Shown here one piece after another: positions 61,656 to 64,000 of a stretch of 64,000 nucleotides of DNA (positions within the stretch are counted from its first letter, which is position 1; each line of letters begins with the position of its first letter). Below the pieces are notes generated by a model that had not been told where the DNA came from, ran no database searches, and saw only the letters and a list, made by a program, of their open reading frames with translations. The translations under genes were made by a program, and so were the position numbers. The stretch lies in contig NZ_CP053435.1 in NCBI RefSeq assembly GCF_013127955.1, positions 3,385,001-3,449,000 of the forward strand, in the 5' to 3' direction. The DNA is from Spirosoma taeanense. Its GTDB lineage: Bacteria > Bacteroidota > Bacteroidia > Cytophagales > Spirosomataceae.

Positions 61656-62168
61656 TTATAAAGAAGGAATTTTAGGTTTGGCGATGTTATAGCCGATACT
61701 GACCTGAAACCAGGTCGCGGGCTGGTTCAGATCGCGGTGCAGTTTAAAGGCAACCGTCACCAGGTCGGAGCTGCCCAGGCCGATGCCTCCGCCCAGCAGT
61801 TGCCGACCACCTTCCAGCGCGGGAGCCGTAGCCCACAGGAACTCGCCCAGCAGGTGCAGGTTAAACGACGTAGCGGACAGAATGGGCGGGCCTTCGAGCA
61901 GTTTCAGCGTCAGACGCGGGCCAGCCAGTCCGCCCACGCGGGCGCCCGGATAAAAGCCGCCCAGTACCGCCCCCAGCCGAAGACGTTTTTCAATTAATGT
62001 AACCTGCGGCACGACCTGAAGTGTCAGTAAATACAGGGGCGGACTGCCAACCGGCTGGTTGAAGCCCTGTCCTAGTTCAATCGGCAGAGAAAAACCCCTG
62101 GGGAACTCCTGCGCCTGGGTCCGCTCATATAATATACCCAGGAGGATAAGAAAGGCATAGCGTCGCAT
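61656..62168 (-). CDS. Secreted barrel-like protein of unknown function
   Basis: 170 residues with a signal peptide (MRRYAFLILLGILYERTQAQ). The remainder is rich in alternating hydrophobic strands (LYLLTLQVVPQVTLIE, RLRLGAVLGGFYPGA, FNLHLLGEFLWA, LVTVAFKLHRDL, WFQVSIGYNI), as in small outer-membrane barrels. It precedes the patatin-like gene by 10 bp. No family recognised. Confidence 0.65.
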   Translation of the reverse strand: MRRYAFLILLGILYERTQAQEFPRGFSLPIELGQGFNQPVGSPPLYLLTLQVVPQVTLIEKRLRLGAVLGGFYPGARVGGLAGPRLTLKLLEGPPILSATSFNLHLLGEFLWATAPALEGGRQLLGGGIGLGSSDLVTVAFKLHRDLNQPATWFQVSIGYNIAKPKIPSL

Positions 62169-62272
62169 GAATCGGTAAGGGAAGGTTGAGACACTAAAGA
62201 TACGTCTCGCCGGCCAACCGAACCAAGCTACTAACTACCTGACTTCTAGCGTATTTTTACCTGTTTGCAGCC

Positions 62273-63040
62273 TTAAACCGGCGGAATGCCCACGCTCGTC
62301 CAGCCGCCATCAACAACCAGGCTCTGCCCGGTAATATGGCGGGATGCGGGTGCAACCAGAAACAGGGCTGCGTTGGCGATGTCCTCCACGGTAGCCGGTC
62401 GGCCCATGGGCGTAATGCGCGACCAGATTGGAATGTAGTCGGGGTCGTCGAGCGTGCGTTCGGTGAGGGTAGCGCCGGGCGCAATGGCGTTGACGGTGAT
62501 GCCCAGGGGCGAAAAATCAATGACTAACTGTTTAGCCAGCATCTCCAGCCCGGCCTTCGTCATGCTGTAGACCGGCAGACCGGGATGCGCCTGATGCCCC
62601 ACGACCGACGACATGAACAGGACACTGCCGCCCCGCCCCTGAGTCCGCATCTGACTGGCTGCGGCCTGCGCCAGGAAGAAACTGCCCCGCAGATTCAGGT
62701 TCACGATCTTCTGAAAAGCATCGGGCGTGGTGGTGAAAATATCGCCGAAGACGGTAATGCCCGCGTTGGCAATGGCAATGTCCACCGACCCAAACTCCTG
62801 AACAGCCCTTTCAACCATCTGCCGGATAAAGCCGACGTCGGACGCATCGCCAGGGCAGGCTACGCACTGACCGGGGCCTTCCTGCCGGAGGGTTTCGGCG
62901 GCATAGACGGCCAGCGTATCGTCGTAATCGTTAAGCAGGACATGGGCGCCCTGCTGGACGAGGGCTTTGGCAATGGCAAAACCGATACCGGTTCCGGACC
63001 CGGTGATGATGGCCGTCTGGTTCGCAAAAATCTGGTTCAT
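62273..63040 (-). CDS. SDR family oxidoreductase (classical type)
   Basis: 255 residues: TGSGTGIGFAIAKAL nucleotide motif (about residue 13), NAG at 92-94, catalytic Ser144/145 (LFMSSVVG), Tyr158 and Lys162 (YSMTK), and a C-terminal SRHITGQSLVVDGGWTS. It is a cytosolic NAD(P)-dependent dehydrogenase of the glucose/gluconate-dehydrogenase type. It lies 98 bp after the IlvD/Edd gene on the same strand, which suggests a sugar or sugar-acid oxidised and then dehydrated. Confidence 0.88.
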   Translation of the reverse strand: MNQIFANQTAIITGSGTGIGFAIAKALVQQGAHVLLNDYDDTLAVYAAETLRQEGPGQCVACPGDASDVGFIRQMVERAVQEFGSVDIAIANAGITVFGDIFTTTPDAFQKIVNLNLRGSFFLAQAAASQMRTQGRGGSVLFMSSVVGHQAHPGLPVYSMTKAGLEMLAKQLVIDFSPLGITVNAIAPGATLTERTLDDPDYIPIWSRITPMGRPATVEDIANAALFLVAPASRHITGQSLVVDGGWTSVGIPPV

Positions 63041-63138
63041 TCACTTCCCGAAACGGGCTACTAATACTTTAGAATTGAATCCGTATCCTGTGCCCGCACC
63101 CTATCATTCAGGACACGGGCGCAGGATACGAATTGGGA

Positions 63139-64000
63139 TTAGTGCGAATCCCGCTTGACTTCACTGCCCGACGCGCCCCGCAGAAAGTCGAAGTCAGCAC
63201 CCTCGTGGGCCTGCGTTACGTGGCGGATGTACAGGTTTACGTAACCGCGCTGGTAGCCCAGATCGAGCGGTTTGAAATGCACCAGCCGACCCGCCAGTTC
63301 TTCGTCGGAGACGTGCAGATGCAGGCGCCGGTTTTCGACGTCGAGCGTAATCAGATCACCGTTCTGCACCAGAGCGAGATTGCCACCCACGGCGGCTTCC
63401 GGCGAAACGTGCAGCACGACCGTACCGAAACCGGTGCCGCTCATACGCCCATCCGAAATCCGGACCATGTCGTGAATGCCCATCGCCAGAATCTTGGCCG
63501 GCAGCTGCATATTGCCGACTTCGGGCATACCGGGATAGCCCCTCGGCCCAACGTTCTTCAGCACCAGGACGCAGCTTGGGTCAACGTCCAGATCGGGGTC
63601 GTCGACGCGGGCTTTGTAGTCGTCGATGTTTTCAAACACCACCGCCCGGCCCGTATGCTGCATCAGGGCTGGCGTGGCAGCCGAGGGCTTCAGCACGGCT
63701 CCGTTCGGGCACAGGTTGCCACGTAACACTGCCACGCCCGACTCCGGCTTGAATGGCTCATCAACCGTAGCAATCACCTCCGGGTCATAACACTTGGCTT
63801 CCACGCAGTTGGCGCCGATTGTCTGGCCGTTCACCGTCAGGGCGTCGTTGTGCAGGTACCCGCGCAGTTCGCGGATGACGGCGGGCAGGCCTCCGGCGTA
63901 AAACAAATCTTCTACAAAGTGCTCGCCGGAGGGTTGCAGGTTCGTCAGCAGAGGAATTTTGGCCGAAATGCGGTCGAAATCATCCAGCGACAGGTTCACG
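63139..64000 (-). CDS. IlvD/Edd family dehydratase, C-terminal part (runs off the window)
   Basis: The last 287 residues or so of a dihydroxy-acid or sugar-acid dehydratase; the start lies beyond the right edge. Seen are GGLPAVIRELRGYLHNDALTVNG, VAVLRGNLCPNGAVLKPSA (about 88-106 of the visible part), a DDYKARVDDPDLDVDPSCVLVLKNVGPRGYPGMPE region and the ISDGRMSGTGFGTVVLHVSPEAAVGG end. The GTGFG pattern and the end (HEGADFDFLRGASGSEVKRDSH) resemble sugar-acid dehydratases (arabinonate/xylonate type) more than true IlvD. The Fe-S Cys residues of the N-terminal half are not in view apart from CP in NLCPNG. Confidence 0.88.
   Translation of the reverse strand, partial: VNLSLDDFDRISAKIPLLTNLQPSGEHFVEDLFYAGGLPAVIRELRGYLHNDALTVNGQTIGANCVEAKCYDPEVIATVDEPFKPESGVAVLRGNLCPNGAVLKPSAATPALMQHTGRAVVFENIDDYKARVDDPDLDVDPSCVLVLKNVGPRGYPGMPEVGNMQLPAKILAMGIHDMVRISDGRMSGTGFGTVVLHVSPEAAVGGNLALVQNGDLITLDVENRRLHLHVSDEELAGRLVHFKPLDLGYQRGYVNLYIRHVTQAHEGADFDFLRGASGSEVKRDSH

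Noticed and set aside
1..64000. tRNA, rRNA, CRISPR, phage or IS elements
   Set aside because: I looked for T-arm motifs, repeat-spacer arrays, integrases and transposases and found none I could support; small RNA genes could still be missed by eye.

Overview
The window looks like chromosomal DNA from a member of the Bacteroidota, most likely Cytophagales close to Spirosoma or a relative. The reasons are a type IX secretion (T9SS) C-terminal sorting domain, two TonB-dependent receptors with carboxypeptidase-regulatory N-termini, a DUF2723 membrane protein, a four-helix Cys-rich copper protein, an FG-GAP/ASPIC lipoprotein, promoter elements of the TAnnTTTG type and the near absence of Shine-Dalgarno sequences. 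Base composition is moderately GC-rich, apart from an AT-rich gene-free stretch at about 27.4-27.9 kb. I saw no rRNA, tRNA, CRISPR array, prophage or intact insertion sequence.

Layout. 0.5-8.5 kb (+): treZ, a treY-malQ fusion, a luciferase-like flavin oxidoreductase and an FRG-domain protein, closely spaced. 8.6-15.2 kb (-): a T9SS-exported beta-propeller-like protein, a TonB-dependent receptor and a YedK/HMCES protein, the last divergent from a PNPOx-family gene (15.3 kb, +). 16-21 kb: an epimerase, an outer-membrane-like protein, DUF4385, a cytosolic alpha-amylase and folD. 21.9-30 kb: a DUF2723 protein, a Na+/H+ antiporter, a small membrane gene coupled to a frameshifted secreted-protein gene, then grpE-dnaJ. 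30-34.3 kb: queG, a TetR regulator overlapping convergent kynU, and an esterase lipoprotein with a palindromic operator candidate at its start.

34.4-41.3 kb is a one-strand cluster that reads as a copper-handling locus: a HYC_CC_PP-type protein, a TonB-dependent receptor, an AraC regulator with a metal-binding-like N-terminus, a 19-Cys Csp-type copper store, a BNR-type protein interrupted by an in-frame stop, a Met/His-rich outer-membrane protein and a secreted HMA protein. A second copper locus at 52.4-55.0 kb encodes an HMA chaperone and a CopA-type P1B ATPase. The first cluster is the best candidate in the window for a poorly described system: outer-membrane sensing or uptake, periplasmic binding, cytosolic or exported storage and a dedicated regulator.

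41.4-64 kb is mostly housekeeping and envelope genes: a large FG-GAP lipoprotein, DUF4494, an M3 peptidase, a thioesterase, DUF2147, a flavin monooxygenase-like protein, CsbD, an M16 peptidase, an LRR protein, an EamA transporter, a patatin-like lipase with an outer-membrane partner, and an SDR/IlvD-Edd pair that probably belongs to sugar-acid catabolism and runs off the right edge. Convergent gene pairs are usually separated by long perfect hairpins acting as bidirectional terminators.
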